Below are positions 21,375-32,548 of a stretch of DNA of 64,000 nt, in pieces (the first letter of the stretch is position 1; each line of letters begins with the position of its first letter). This DNA comes from Aschersonia sp. MBC 622. Its lineage: Eukaryota; Ascomycota; Sordariomycetes; Hypocreales; Clavicipitaceae. The notes below the pieces were generated by a model that made no database searches, was not told the DNA's origin, and saw only the letters and a program-made list of their open reading frames with translations. Location: contig JARJPL010000047.1 in NCBI GenBank assembly GCA_030782805.1, positions 99,659-163,658 of the forward strand, read 5' to 3'. A program made the position numbers and the translations under genes.

Positions 21375-22129
21375 GCGGAAACACCCAGTGATGAATGACG
21401 AAAACGGCAGGCTAATTTCATTTGCATTGCATGTAACCCATTTGAGAGACATATACCCAGTACGTAACAAGCAGCGTAATAATCGTGCCATCAGAAAGAA
21501 TGCAATATTCGAACCCGGCCGAGATTTTCACATGTCCGTGTGTGTACTGAAGCGTAGCGAGGGAGTCTGGGTCTAGCGGCGACGACGGTCCTCCGGTGCT
21601 GCCCAACCGACCGAGAGATTGTGCCGTTATTTTCTCTGCTGCCCAATCAAGAATTTTGAGCGAGCAGCCTTTGCTCGGCAGTTGATGAAAAAGCAGTCGG
21701 GCATGGGCAGGTGTCTACTTGAGGTGATGCAAATGCCTCTCGGCATGCACAGGCTTTCATCTCGGCTATATGCTTTGGTATACTAGTTCAACCACACACG
21801 CACTTTTGAAGAGATCGTCTGACCACTTTCTGCCCATTTTGAGCCTGACACATGCCAAGACGCCACCAGGGCACAAAAGGGCCAAATATACCACCCCGGC
21901 GCCGTTGAAGGCGGGGCTATCATTAGCCCGGAAAGCCGTTGGCGATGGATGCTCTCGGCAACCCTTGATAACCGGACAAATCATGGCAATGCCGCGCTAT
22001 GTTGCGTCATGCCCCTCAACTGGATCTGGGGAGAAAACTAATATATGAGAGCAAGTTTCCACTTCCCCAGGTTTCTCATCTTACGCTACCCACGTTTGTC
22101 ACGCACTGTTCTGAACTTCTTCAACCATC
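21375..22129. other. Intergenic
   Basis: 3' flank of the membrane-protein gene and promoter of the oxygenase gene. Nothing else seen. Confidence 0.5.
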
Positions 22130-23035
22130 ATGGCCTGCGAGAGCACCGTGCGCGCCCGCCCTGCCGCCGGCGGCGCCGACCCGGCTACGCAAACAAAATA
22201 CAAGAAGCCGCACATCTTTGACACTATTGAAGAGCCGACACTACTGCGTGAGATTCTCGTCGACGACATCTTTGTGCTCGGCGGCCAGTTTGCCATTCTC
22301 TGCCAGTGGGCGCACCCGGGCCTCGCCATCGGCAGCCACAAGCGCTCCAACTTTAAAACGCGCGTGGCGAACCGCCTGCAGACGACGATGCGTTTCCTCA
22401 ACGCGGCCGTCTTTGGCACCCCCGAGCAAAAGGACGCCGTCTTCTCCGTCATCCACCGGTACCACGCGCCCGTCCGCGGCGAGGGCTACGACGCCAACGA
22501 CCCGGAGCTGCACAAGTGGACCGCCGCGACGCTCTTTGTCTCGCTCGTCGTCATCCACGAGCACGTCTTTGGGAAGCTGCCGCGGGAAAAGGAGGAGGCG
22601 CTGTTTCGGCAGTCGGCCGTGTACGGCACCAGCCTGCGCATGCCGCCGGAGATGTGGCCCGAGAGCCTGGACGCGTTTTGGGCGTACTGGGACCATAACA
22701 TAGCGACGCTGGAGATTACAGACGAGGCGCGCAGCCTCTGCCAGGACCTGCTGTGGCCGGAGAACCTGCCGTTTGAGCTCGCGGCGCTGCTGCCGCTCTC
22801 GCGGCTCGTGACGGCGAATGTGCTGCCGCCGCGGCTGGCCAGGGAGTATAATCTGGAGCCGACGGCGGCGAGCAGGCTCATGTTTCAGACAGTCATGTAC
22901 GGCATGGCGACGGTGTATCCGCTGCTGCCGCTGAGTGTGCGCCAGAGTCGTTTTCGTCGCAGCAAGGGGGATCTGGAGCGTGCGGTGCAGAGGATTCAAG
23001 AAACGGGACATTGGGCGGGTACGCCAGCGGCCTAG
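22130..23035 (+). CDS. MpaB/DUF2236-type oxygenase
   Basis: One exon, 301 residues, strongly GC-biased. It belongs to the family of ER-bound oxygenase MpaB, bacterial latex-clearing protein and DUF2236, all-helical haem-b enzymes that cleave or oxidise lipophilic chains. The family layout is visible: FVLGGQFAILCQWAHPGLA near residue 50 (the G-rich helix 1), RVANRLQTTMRFLNAAVFG, the histidine segment VIHRYHAPVRG near 105, then KWTAATLFVSLVVIHEHVFG and YWDHNI. MpaB itself cleaves a farnesyl side chain in mycophenolic acid synthesis, but no biosynthetic cluster surrounds this gene, so the substrate is open. No signal peptide. The start ATG (ATCATGGCC) is followed at once by biased codons. Confidence 0.88.
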   Translation: MACESTVRARPAAGGADPATQTKYKKPHIFDTIEEPTLLREILVDDIFVLGGQFAILCQWAHPGLAIGSHKRSNFKTRVANRLQTTMRFLNAAVFGTPEQKDAVFSVIHRYHAPVRGEGYDANDPELHKWTAATLFVSLVVIHEHVFGKLPREKEEALFRQSAVYGTSLRMPPEMWPESLDAFWAYWDHNIATLEITDEARSLCQDLLWPENLPFELAALLPLSRLVTANVLPPRLAREYNLEPTAASRLMFQTVMYGMATVYPLLPLSVRQSRFRRSKGDLERAVQRIQETGHWAGTPAA

Positions 23036-23792
23036 ACCATACACCCAACGATATACATGCAGAGTAACGATATGAATGTACCTTTATTTTAAGTTTTATA
23101 GCTGAATATTTACTCAGAAACTGGTCGGCTTTTCTCCTACTGCTGGCAATCTGCAGCGCCGTAAGGATGGCTCATAGCTCTGTTATTTACTGGTACAACT
23201 GTTCGATTTGTCTCTACTGCTGCGCTAAATGTGTGATAAAGAGCGCACTTGCTAAAAAAAAACTTGTATGCATCTGAAAGACTGTGAGAACTAATCTATC
23301 GCAGTATCACTCTGGTGGTGTCGACCAGTGTGGTGCGGGGGAACAAGATACGCCGATGAGCCTCGACACTTGCCGCAGGAGTGATCAGTTTACTCTCCGA
23401 AACAAGGTCTAAGAAATCCAAAATAAGCGCGGCTCAGTTATTGAGCTACTAGTAAAATGTACGCCAATGAGTCACAAAAATATCCAAGGAATTCCATGAT
23501 GAACGCTGCTGGGTGAAGTGACTTTGTGCGTAGTCTGTTTTGTCCCCCATGTGCGGGCCAGGGAAGCTCGAACGCGATAGTGAAAAAGCGAGACAAAGAT
23601 ATTCAGCTGTTATCTAGTTTTTTTGATCATTGCGATACGGAAATAAAATCATCACCAGAGGACCCTCGAGATTGATTCAGAAAAATACAGCCTTGTTACT
23701 CCGCTTCATATCCTCGCATCCGGCTTTGCTGAACATCCAGCCAACCTGCATGGCTGGGCGGACATGCGTTACCGCTCGAGATTTACCTAGAC
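23036..23792. other. Intergenic between convergent genes
   Basis: Lies between the 3' ends of the oxygenase and coiled-coil genes. AT-leaning, with no gene. Confidence 0.5.
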
Positions 23793-25217
23793 TCATTTCA
23801 TATCGTATGGATCCTTCTCTCCAGATACCCACACCAGCGCCTTGGACCAAATAACAGCAGTGTTTCGTTCACCAGAATCAGAGATGGATGAGGACAAGAT
23901 GCAGGGTCGGATGACCACGCCAATGGGGCGACCATTCAGACGTTCTCCAAGCGCGGAAGCAACAGCAGGCTCGCATTCGATATAGGGATGACTCGTATCA
24001 AATGGAAAATTTGCCATGTCTGCCATGTCCAAGATGTGAATCAGGGTGGGCATTTGCCATAGCTTCAATGCGTTCTGCGAAAAGCGAGTGAATAGGTTTG
24101 CCAAGTCGTCCCGTGCAGTTTTGTCCAGTTCTTGAATTAGAAAGCCAAACGTGCTCAGAAATCGGTTCAGATGCACCTCTATAAGCTCGGCATCCAAAGA
24201 AATTGTTTTCTCCAAGTTTTGGACAGTATTGACCCTCCAATTGATCGACTCTTTGAGAGATTCTGAGGAGAATTAGACGAGGCTCGGGGCGGCAAGAGTA
24301 CAAGGACAACACTTACTTTCGGCAAAGGTGCTCTCAATGTTCTGCAAAACGGCACCACCATCGAGAAGAAAATATGGATTCGTTAGAAAAGTGTCTACAA
24401 GTGACTGGGCCAAGGCTGCTTGGAGAAGAACCAGGGAGCTGCAACCGTCAGGTGCGGCGTAATCAAACAACAAGTGGGCAGGCCCGGAACGGTAATGATG
24501 GTCTTGATTGACAAGGTTGTAGCAGTCAAGAGTCTGCTCGTGGCCTTTGCTCCAGTCAATCTCTGGAGCGCACATGTCGGCACACCAAGAGAAAAAGTCG
24601 CCCTGGAAGAAGGAGCTGATGGTGCTTCTGACGACGTCGTCGGGCAGATCTCGTGACACGTCTTGCGCCCAGTTGGAGACGGCATTCGAGTACGCCTTGC
24701 TCAATTGTTCCGCCTGTTCTGCACATTTTGCTTCGAGGTTTTGGATGATCTTTGCCGAAGATTCGATGTTGATTTGGTTCTTCTTAATCGTGTCTCGCAA
24801 GGAACTGGTTTCCTCGAACCGTCGTTGTTTCAGCTTGTCGATGCACTGATCTGCGTGACGAAGTTCTTCGCGGTATGACTCTGCTTTGCGTATCAATTTG
24901 CCAATTTTCTCCCTCGATGCCTTTAGCTCCTCCTTTTCTTTGCGTAGGAGGTCTCGAAGAACGCGAACCTCGGGGCTGGGGCTTTCAACTGGCTGAGATG
25001 GCGGCGGTGGTGCTCTTGATTGCCAGCGGGGAAGAAATGAACCAAAATGAGAGTAGAATCTTCTTCCGGGACTCTGTTCTTGATTCCTCTTCTCTGCCGT
25101 ATTAGCGCTGCCTTTTTCTGCGTCAGAAGATCCTGCTGAATTCGCATCGGAAGCTGTCATCGGATCGGAGCGAGCGGCCCTTTCAGGAGCCAATGTTTTC
25201 TGTTGCGCGTTAGCCAT
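23793..25217 (-). CDS. Coiled-coil protein of unknown function, divergent from Hsp70 gene
   Basis: Two exons, 24317-25217 and 23793-24262, 456 residues. The N-terminal 80 residues are Ser/Ala/Pro-rich and probably disordered. Residues about 85-190 form a long charged coiled coil (RDLLRKEKEELKASREKIGK onward). The C-terminal half is a helical domain with DFFSWCADMCAPEIDW near 230, two hydrophobic segments and a terminus rich in aromatic residues (VIWSKALVWVSGEKDPYD). I do not recognise the family, but this layout is typical of lineage-specific proteins encoded beside fungal Hsp70-like genes. Part of the C-terminal domain (bases 24518-24599) is copied at 28523-28604 beyond the Hsp70 gene, so the locus has been duplicated at least once. 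The intron has a GTAAGT donor and CTCAG acceptor. Confidence 0.7.
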
Positions 25218-26246
25218 TGGAATGAATCACTAGTCATCAAAGATGATGAAACTGTCGTGATAGAATTATAAATCAGAGCGCAAGCAATGACTTACATCTA
25301 TGGGCATTGTAGTGGAACTGTGTCATGTAAAGTGAAGAAATTCGGGGGTAATTCTCCTTTATCCGAGTTGGATATCCTCTCCGTAATAGCGTGAGAACTC
25401 AAGTCTGCATTGAACATAACTTACTCAAGAACTTTCATTCCACGAAGCCCGTTTGCACCTCACTTCACTGAGTCATCCGGGTCTTTGTTTGCCAGTCGCT
25501 ACCTGGGGACATGCAGGAGCACAAAGTAAACGTCAAGTCTAAGGGGTCAAGTCCAATGAGGGCGTTTTCAACGAAGGCGGTAGAAATGTGTTATAGAAAA
25601 TACTTTGGTAGCCTATTTCAAGTAAGAGCCAGTCAATCAACAACCAGTTCATCAACAGCTAGTTTCCAGTATGAACCGGCTGCTGATGGGCCGGCTGACG
25701 TTGATTGAGACTTGGCTACCTGTAGTGGGCGCCTACGCGCGGGGGATATGTTTTGAACATAGCTAAAATACGCTATCACGAAAGAAATGTCTTCTGACCA
25801 TCTAGTGAGGCTGTCAGGGCATCTAACAATGCAGAAGCTAAATCAGAATTATGCTAATATATGTGAGTGCCCTGATAGTGTTACGAGACAGCAGGGTGAA
25901 ATTGCAAACGGGAGACGCTGCCAGGTGCCATGTTAGCAAACACTCCCCTGCCGCGGAATCCCTTTGAAATTCACGTTCACCCCGGCATGCATTCACTGGT
26001 TCACCTGCCGCCGCTGCCTCTGTCTTTCGCTTTCTTCTTGACTTGTGTCAGATTGCATTCACTGTTTCTTCTGCTTTCGCTACCTCTGTCTTTCGCTCAA
26101 GATTGCATTTGCTGGTTCACCTGCTTACGCTGCCATTATCTTCAAAGAGGAGAGAAATCTTCCTCATGTCTTCATTTCAACAACAATTCTTCGCTTCTTC
26201 TGTCTAGAGAGTTACCCTCTGTTCAGAAGAGTTCCCCAGGGAATTC
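25218..26246. other. Shared promoter region of the coiled-coil and Hsp70-like genes
   Basis: About 1 kb between divergent starts. It contains the short fold-back element at 25626-25715. The final 300 bases before the Hsp70 ATG are CT-rich (repeated CTTTCGCT-type blocks around 26020-26130), as expected for a promoter. Confidence 0.5.
25626..25715. repeat. Second, shorter copy of the fold-back repeat
   Basis: Left arm begins AGAGCCAGTCAATCAAC, the same edge as the array at 8028. The right arm carries the inverted unit in decayed form (CCGGCTGACGTTGATTGAG, then CTTGGCTACCTGTAG). Both copies end in a CTATCTGTAG/CTACCTGTAG-like sequence, so they look like members of one dispersed family. Confidence 0.7.
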
Positions 26247-28433
26247 ATGGCTTCCACTGCTTGCCCTGTCAAGCTGATTGTCGGCCTCGACTACGGCACG
26301 ACGTATTCTGGTAATAAAAAATGCTGTGCTCCTCTCTATATTTGACATCTAATTCAAGAAACAGGACTCGGTTTCGCCCTCTCCACGGCTGCTGATTTCA
26401 AGGATATTATCACTTGGACAAAGTACCCCGGCGCCTTTTCCCACAGCGCCGAGCACAGCGTCAAAGCCCCGACACGAATTGCTTTCGCTGAAGAGAATCC
26501 CGATCTTAATTGTAATGTTTGGGGATATCAGGTTGAGCCTGGTATGAAATCCTGCTCCCTCACCAAGCTTCTCTTGGACAAGTCCGCTCTCATGTCAGAC
26601 TTTGACGACTGCAGCGTGTATGATGCCAGTACTAATGACCTGATGCGCCTTCCCGAGGGCAAGTCAGCCAAAGAAGTTGCGACGGAGTATCTTCGTCCAA
26701 TTTATAACATGTTTGAAAAGTCAAAAAAAGAGCTCTTTGGTTCGATGAACCTCGATGAGCTACCCGTCGAGTTTTGGCTCACGGTTCCGGCGTCTTGGAG
26801 TGAGAAGGCAAAACTTCTCACCAAGGCCGCTGCTATGGAGGCTGGTTTTGGAAATCGGGTCATCGACCGAGTCATGCTGATTTCAGAGCCCGAGGCGGCA
26901 GCCCAATACACGCTCAAGTCCAGTTTTCATCATCTGGAAACTTTTGTTCAGGTATGTATGTGCATTTCAGTACCTTTCAGTGAGTTCTTACAGCGTCCGC
27001 AGAAAAATACCGGTGTGATGGTCTGTGACTGTGGTGGCGGAACAGTGGTAAGTTTCTACAAATGCCACGAAAAGAACAGTCTATTGATGCCAATTCTTAA
27101 AGGACATCACTACCTATGAAATTGAACAAGTACAACCGCTTCTAAAGCTTCGAGAGATTGCCGTCGGTATTGGTATGCATTTACTTGACCATTCAGCCGC
27201 ACTATAGGTACTTTAACATCTTGACTGACATTGTACAGCGGGAAAATGCGGCGCAACATATGTGGACAGAAACTTTTTCAAGCTAATGGCTGATCGATTC
27301 GGAGAGGCCTTTACCGACCTCGATCCTGAACAGATTGGCCCTGGAAGTACTTTCATGAACCAATTCGAGCAGCGCAAGAAAGATTTCAGCTATGGCAACA
27401 TCAGCCGAAGAGCACACCGAATCCCACTCTTCATGCCTGCCTTGAAGTACACTTCCAGAACAGAAACCTTTTACGAGAAGCGCTCCTCGTCCATTCTCTT
27501 GACTCATGGGGACCTGATGGATATTTTCAGACCGGTTGTCAAAAAAATTCTTCTCTTGATTGAGGATCAAGTCTATCGAACGAAAGAAAAGGGGGAGACG
27601 CCTATCGGTACCATTGTACTCGTCGGTGGATTCGCCTCTTCACCGTACCTGAGGGAGTCCATTCAAGACTGGTGCGATGAGAATGAGATGCGCCTGACCA
27701 CACCAATGTCTGGAGCGTAAGTATTTCTATCCCCTTGTATTAGGTTTTAAAAATAACAGCCATTTAGTTGGTCTGCAATTGTTTGCGGGGCTGTCCTCAG
27801 AGGCTTGGAAGGATCCATTGTTCGGGAGAAGAAGTGTCGTAGACACTACGGGACCGAGTTGGGCCAAAGATATATTCCTGCCCAGCATGAGAACTATGAC
27901 CGTAGCAAGCGGCGTGTCTACATTCATGCATTTTACAACCACGAATACTTGGACGGATTCCTTCATTGGCAAATTAGCAAGGTGCGTTTACTATTAGCTA
28001 GATCGGACAATTGCGATACCTAACCCGAAATCACATATAGGGGGAAAAAATCGACAAGGACACGGAGATCAACGTTAATATCTATGCGAGTGTCAAAAGA
28101 ACTCAGACTCACTCTAGAGAGGTGAAGTTATACTCATGCAACTTGGACACCGCTCCCGAGTCGATCGAGTCTCCCCGTGAGTAACTCGCACCTGTAGACC
28201 GTCGCTTGCTCTAACCTAGGAACTCAGGCGTGGAATTGGTTGGCAAACTCATCTACAATCTGACTGAAGAACATATCTCCAGAGGGAAGAAAAAGATTCG
28301 AGGAAGTGTCACTTGTTACCGAATCCCGCTTGTGGTCAATGTCAGGCTCAACGATGAGGCAGGCCATCTGGTCTATCGAGTGCTGCAAGATGGCGAGGAA
28401 ATTGGAAAGGCGAACATTTTGTTGGATGATTAA
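26247..28433 (+). CDS. Hsp70-like ATPase (HSPA12-type, fungal)
   Basis: Eight exons: 26247-26310, 26365-26951, 26994-27047, 27103-27172, 27239-27716, 27768-27981, 28041-28176, 28228-28433; about 602 residues (exon 3 may begin at 27003, three residues shorter). The actin/Hsp70 ATPase fold is clear: phosphate-1 loop VGLDYGTTYSG at residues 13-23, phosphate-2 loop VCDCGGGTVD, adenosine motif IVLVGGFASSPYL, and ISEPEAAAQYTL between. The C-terminal part is short and lacks a canonical peptide-binding domain and EEVD end. This puts it with the HSPA12-like proteins expanded in ascomycetes, not with classical chaperones. Client and function unknown. It shares a promoter region with the coiled-coil gene to its left. 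Introns are 40-90 bases and the frames close at every junction. Confidence 0.88.
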
Positions 28434-29196
28434 GATTTGAGTAATATTTATGTGACGCCGGAGACTGCGCTTCAAGTGCGAGTCCTGGTCCGGGGCTGGG
28501 ATGTCTGGTGTACGGCACGGACGACTTTTTCTCTTGGTGTGCCGACATGTGCGCTCCAGAGATTGACTGAAGCAAAGGCCACGAGCAGATCCTTGACTGC
28601 TACACCATTGACCATCCAGGTTGTCGCGCAAGGAGGGTCATGTGGTTGCGTAGTGATGGTCGAGATGCGGTGTTCATGATGGATGGCATGGTGCGATGAT
28701 GAAGGAAGCTTGTCGCGATGGCTGCAAGTTTACTTTTGGGTGTCTGGTGATGTCAACTATAACCACAAACTATTACCACGATTTTAGTCACAGATGTTTT
28801 GAATCTCCAGCTGATACGATTCAGCTCGCAAGAGTGTCTTTTGTCTTGGCATCTTTGCGAAATGGGTTGACGGTTCGTGAAGTCAGGCGGGCCAAGTTCT
28901 GGCAGACCCAACATTGAGCTTCCAAACTACAATTTCTCCTAAACACCATGATGTCAGTATTATCTAGGCGCGCATAAAAAAGTGTCTCATCCAACAGCGG
29001 TTGACGTACTACTTGTACTTCCTTCACGCCTCTTCGTGCCACCCAACAACACATAGTTGCTGTGCTCACCGTGCACACACGACGCTTCACTTCCACACTG
29101 CCCGCTTTCTACTAAATAACAAATACGAGTCTTCTCCCAACAGACAAATCTCAGCATCGAAAAGGCCCCTCGGCAAAGACCCAACTCTATTTCATC
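28434..29196. other. Intergenic with a gene fragment
   Basis: Apart from the copied piece at 28523-28604, no coding sequence is seen. The last 200 bases are the CA/CT-rich promoter of the kinase-like gene. Confidence 0.5.
28523..28604 (+). pseudogene. Fragment copied from the coiled-coil gene
   Basis: By eye, about 82 bases match the coding strand of 24518-24599 with only three differences. The translation keeps DFFSWCADMCAPEID, then a TGG-to-TGA change makes a stop before SKGHEQ. The match starts and ends abruptly, 90 bases after the Hsp70 stop and in inverted orientation relative to its source. It is too short to function. Confidence 0.85.
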
Positions 29197-30758
29197 ATGT
29201 ATTTCGCGCCGTCGCCAGAGCATCCGTGTCCAGACCATCTCCTCGACAGCCGCACCAAGAGCTTCCAAGCGTCCATCAACCTCGATTTGGTAAAGGACCT
29301 AGCCCGCAGACACAATGACGACAAGTTTTGCCGCATATCAGAAGCTGTCCAGCATGGATATTACTTTTCGTGCATAAGTGTCACGTTTCCCGACCAAGGT
29401 AAAGAGTGGGTGGTGCGTATTCCGGTGCCGACGACTGTGGACAAGACGTGGGAAATGATTCAGAGCGAAGTGGCGACAACGAGGTATGAGACAAAACCCT
29501 CATCAGTTTGGTTTGTAATCTTTCTTTACTAACCTATGAAACTAGGTATATCCAGCGTCACACCTCTATTCCAGTTCCCACTGTCCACGCCTACGGAAAA
29601 GATGAACGCTTGACCAACGACGACACCACCCTCCAGTCATACATTATTACAGACCGAATTAGTGGTAATCCTCTTTCTTTGGACGATTTACTCGTTCTGA
29701 ACCGAGAGAAGCGGGCAAGACTCTTTTCTCAGCTCGGTGATGCACTTGCACAGCTTCAAGAGTTGACATTTCCCACCACTGGCTCCTTGTACCCCGATGA
29801 AAAAGACGACACGAAAATTCGCATCGGCCCTTCTCTCTGCCAGTGGGAAGTCGACATTTCCAACCGCGACGGCGTCAAACACGAGCGTCCTCCATTAACC
29901 ACTGCCTGGGAATCTATCCACCTTCATCTGGGTGCCCTCGCTCGCGGCCCTGCTTTGCGAAAGCTCTTTTACTCTGAGAATGGCCGAGAACGTATTACCC
30001 GCGAAATGTTTGCGCTAGACGCCATAACTCGTCACGTCGAGGACAAACGCCACACCTATTGGCGGAAAGACGCCGGCTTCACGCTGAACCACTCTGGCCT
30101 GTACTACCAAAACATACTCATCGACGGACAAGGCAACATCCAGGGCATCATCAACTGGTCCAAAGCTGAAATTTTGCCTCGCCAGCTCTCCGGGCCCCCA
30201 ACCTGGATCTTGTGCGTCGGCAACGAGGACAACTGGCAAGAATACGACAATGTCTGGGCCGAGTTCCAAGACGCCATCCACCCAAACCACCCATATCGCA
30301 CGCATCTCCAGTACTACCTGGACAACCTCGAGCACGCGTACTTTGCTACGACGCTGCGCTGGCCGCGCCACATTACCGACGTGTACTTTTGGCGCCGCTT
30401 CTACGACACGCAGCACGATAAACCCATTGACGAGCTGCTTGTCGAGTTTTTTGAAAAAGAGCCAGCGCGGAAGATAGAGCTGGAGAGGCGCATCGCAGAG
30501 CATAGGGAATATGCGGTCGAGGATATTGGACAGCGTGCTGGCGTGCTGTCTACGGAGCTGCCGAAACTGCTCGAGCTGTATGTCAAGGTGAGGGATTTGA
30601 TTGTGAATGCGACAACGGCGGGGATATTGTGTACAGAGCCTTGTGCGTCCGACTCTCTTGAGCCTTTGGTTCCTTTGGTCGAGTCTGGGGGCTCGCCTCT
30701 GCCATCTGATGACTCTGGCAGATCTGGTAATACTTCCGCGGCCGACGAGTCGATTTAG
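29197..30758 (+). CDS. APH-fold kinase homologue, probably inactive
   Basis: Two exons, 29197-29483 and 29546-30758 (GTATGA donor, CTAACC branch), 499 residues. It belongs to the fungal phosphotransferase (aminoglycoside/choline kinase-like) family. N-lobe features include a beta strand pair ending KEWVVRIPVP and TTRYIQRHTSIPVPTVHAYG. The hinge is SYIITDRISGNPL and the C-lobe holds the catalytic-loop region LNHSGLYYQNILID. The usual HxDxxxxN reads H278-S-G280 with N285 kept, so the catalytic Asp is Gly. The metal-binding Asp of the usual IIDW reads N299 (GIINW). Loss of both argues for a pseudokinase that may still bind a ligand. The Ser/Asp-rich tail after residue 450 is probably disordered. 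Reading frame, codon bias and splice signals are intact, so this is not a dead gene. Confidence 0.85.
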
Positions 30759-31059
30759 CATAAAAGGTTTGTGGTGTTTTGGTGGGTTTTCTGTCCACAA
30801 CAATGCTTTTGCTCGCTGAGGGTTTTTCTATTCTGCCTATTCTGCCATTGTTCGATTGTCCTGGTCTTGACTACTTTGCAATGACCTCGCAAACTCTTGT
30901 TTGTCAGAAGTCATGTACCATCCCCACGCGCTCTTTTACTTTCTTCACGAGCCCTCAAAACAGCAAAAAAAAGTGACTACTTTCACCATCAATTTTGCTT
31001 TTTAAAAAGAGCCCCGGTCTCCCCTTTCGCCCTCCCATCCATCCATCCACAGTCTCTCC
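30759..31059. other. Short convergent intergenic region
   Basis: 3' flanks of the kinase-like and small coiled-coil genes. Nothing else seen. Confidence 0.5.
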
Positions 31060-31359
31060 CTAGTGCCCGTTTCCGAGCCGCCGCATCAGATCCCTTTGCT
31101 GCGACTCGGCGACGGCCTTTCTATTATGCAGCGTCGTCAGGGTGTTTCGAATCTGGTTGAGCGCCGTCGAGTGATTGTTGACCGCCACCGACACCGAGTG
31201 CTCGGGCAGTCGGCCGACCGACGTGTACTGCCGCAGACTGAGCATGGCCATGTCGAGCTGCGCGGCCACCTCTTGCTCGTGGCGCCGCCAGTAGTCCATC
31301 TCTTGCTCAATCTGCGCAATCTTGGTGGCGAGCGCGGCGATGCGGCTGCGGTCCGACAT
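31060..31359 (-). CDS. Small coiled-coil protein, unrecognised
   Basis: One exon, 99 residues (MSDRSRIAALATKIAQIEQE...), GC-biased against AT-rich flanks on both sides. That bias and the clean heptad pattern make it a likely real gene. It is predicted to be two helices: residues 5-45 (ALATKIAQIEQEMDYWRRHE) and 62-95 (ALNQIRNTLTTLHNRKA), linked by a short turn. Size and form resemble small subunits of spindle, DASH or tethering complexes, but no family motif is certain. Translation from 31359 has a good context (GCCATG). Confidence 0.6.
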   Translation of the reverse strand: MSDRSRIAALATKIAQIEQEMDYWRRHEQEVAAQLDMAMLSLRQYTSVGRLPEHSVSVAVNNHSTALNQIRNTLTTLHNRKAVAESQQRDLMRRLGNGH

Positions 31360-32548
31360 GGCTAGTACGAATAATGTTTGTTGCTTCCAGTTTGGTAGAC
31401 ACGGCTAATGCAGACTTTAGTAAAGTAGTAGCAAGATGGCACGACAAATACAACCAGTTTAACCCTTACCTTGTATTTTGTATGTTTCAACAGTTGAAAA
31501 GATTTGTAAATTTCAAAAATTGTTTGTTTTTGTATTTGAGTCTCGTTTTCATTTTTCCTCTCCTCATTGTCAGAAACAGTTCAATTGGCCGCCTGTACTT
31601 ATACATCATGGCCTGTCTACAACCAGCGCCCGACGCCGTGCAACTCGAAAGCAACACAGAAGAAAAAAAAACTTTTCTTCATGGTGGTGTTTTTGTGAGG
31701 CGGTCAAAATAGATTTTCTTTTTGGATGTGGAACATTTTTCAACCTGTAGAAGCTGACTTGGCATCATGCCACACAAGAAAAAAAGGCAGACAAAAAATC
31801 ATTGCCCGAGCAAACCAAACCTATACCGATGCATCATCCAGTGCTGCCCAGTACCACCACCACAACTCGGTTCGCGATATTTGCCCACCGGCGTTCCTTG
31901 CTGCTTTACACTCCAATAGAGCAAGAAGAAAAAAAATGAGGCTGAAACACACCTCCCCCCTCCCCTGTCGTGACACATTTGCGCCTGCCTGCCAGTACGG
32001 ATAGTGCCCCGTTGGGTAGGCTTGCAGACCGTTTACTTATGCATGCGTCAAGACGTGCACAAAGGTGTCGGCCGAGGGGAGCACATTGCCCGGAGGCTTG
32101 ACTCGATAGTTGTTCAGACATGGAACATGATATATATCTTTGTTCAATCTCGGGTGGACGCAGGGGTCATGTGAGTCAATGTAAAAAGGGAATGGATGTA
32201 GAAGGAATGACAAGACGACGTAGGGCTGAGTTATACAACAGCATTTTTTTCGGCCGCGACGTAGGTTAAATGAATGGGACGCCTGTTTGGGTTAGCTTTG
32301 CGATTTTAGCGTCGATCGGGCGCCGACAGCGGACCGGGGGAAATTATTGCAGAAAGACAATGTACAAGTTTCTCATCTCCTCCATCTTTAATAAATCGTC
32401 AACACGGGCACAGGCAGACAGAGCAAGTTTGAATCAAGTGCATTATTATGCATATACTATATAACTCTAATCAATCTTTTGGTATTTTTTAAACCGAAAA
32501 AAAAACAAGAAACTCCCATGTACAATGAATCCACAAACATCATAATCA
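31360..32548. other. Intergenic, AT-leaning
   Basis: Promoter of the small coiled-coil gene and the 3' region of the phosphate symporter gene. Several A- and T-runs; no gene seen. Confidence 0.5.

Noticed and set aside
10949..23035. A secondary-metabolite cluster around the MpaB-type oxygenase
   Set aside because: No synthase, transporter or pathway regulator lies near it; neighbours are wall, kinetochore and primary-metabolism genes.
22241..23044. 267-codon frame antisense to the oxygenase gene
   Set aside because: Arg/Gln-rich shadow of a GC-biased real gene.
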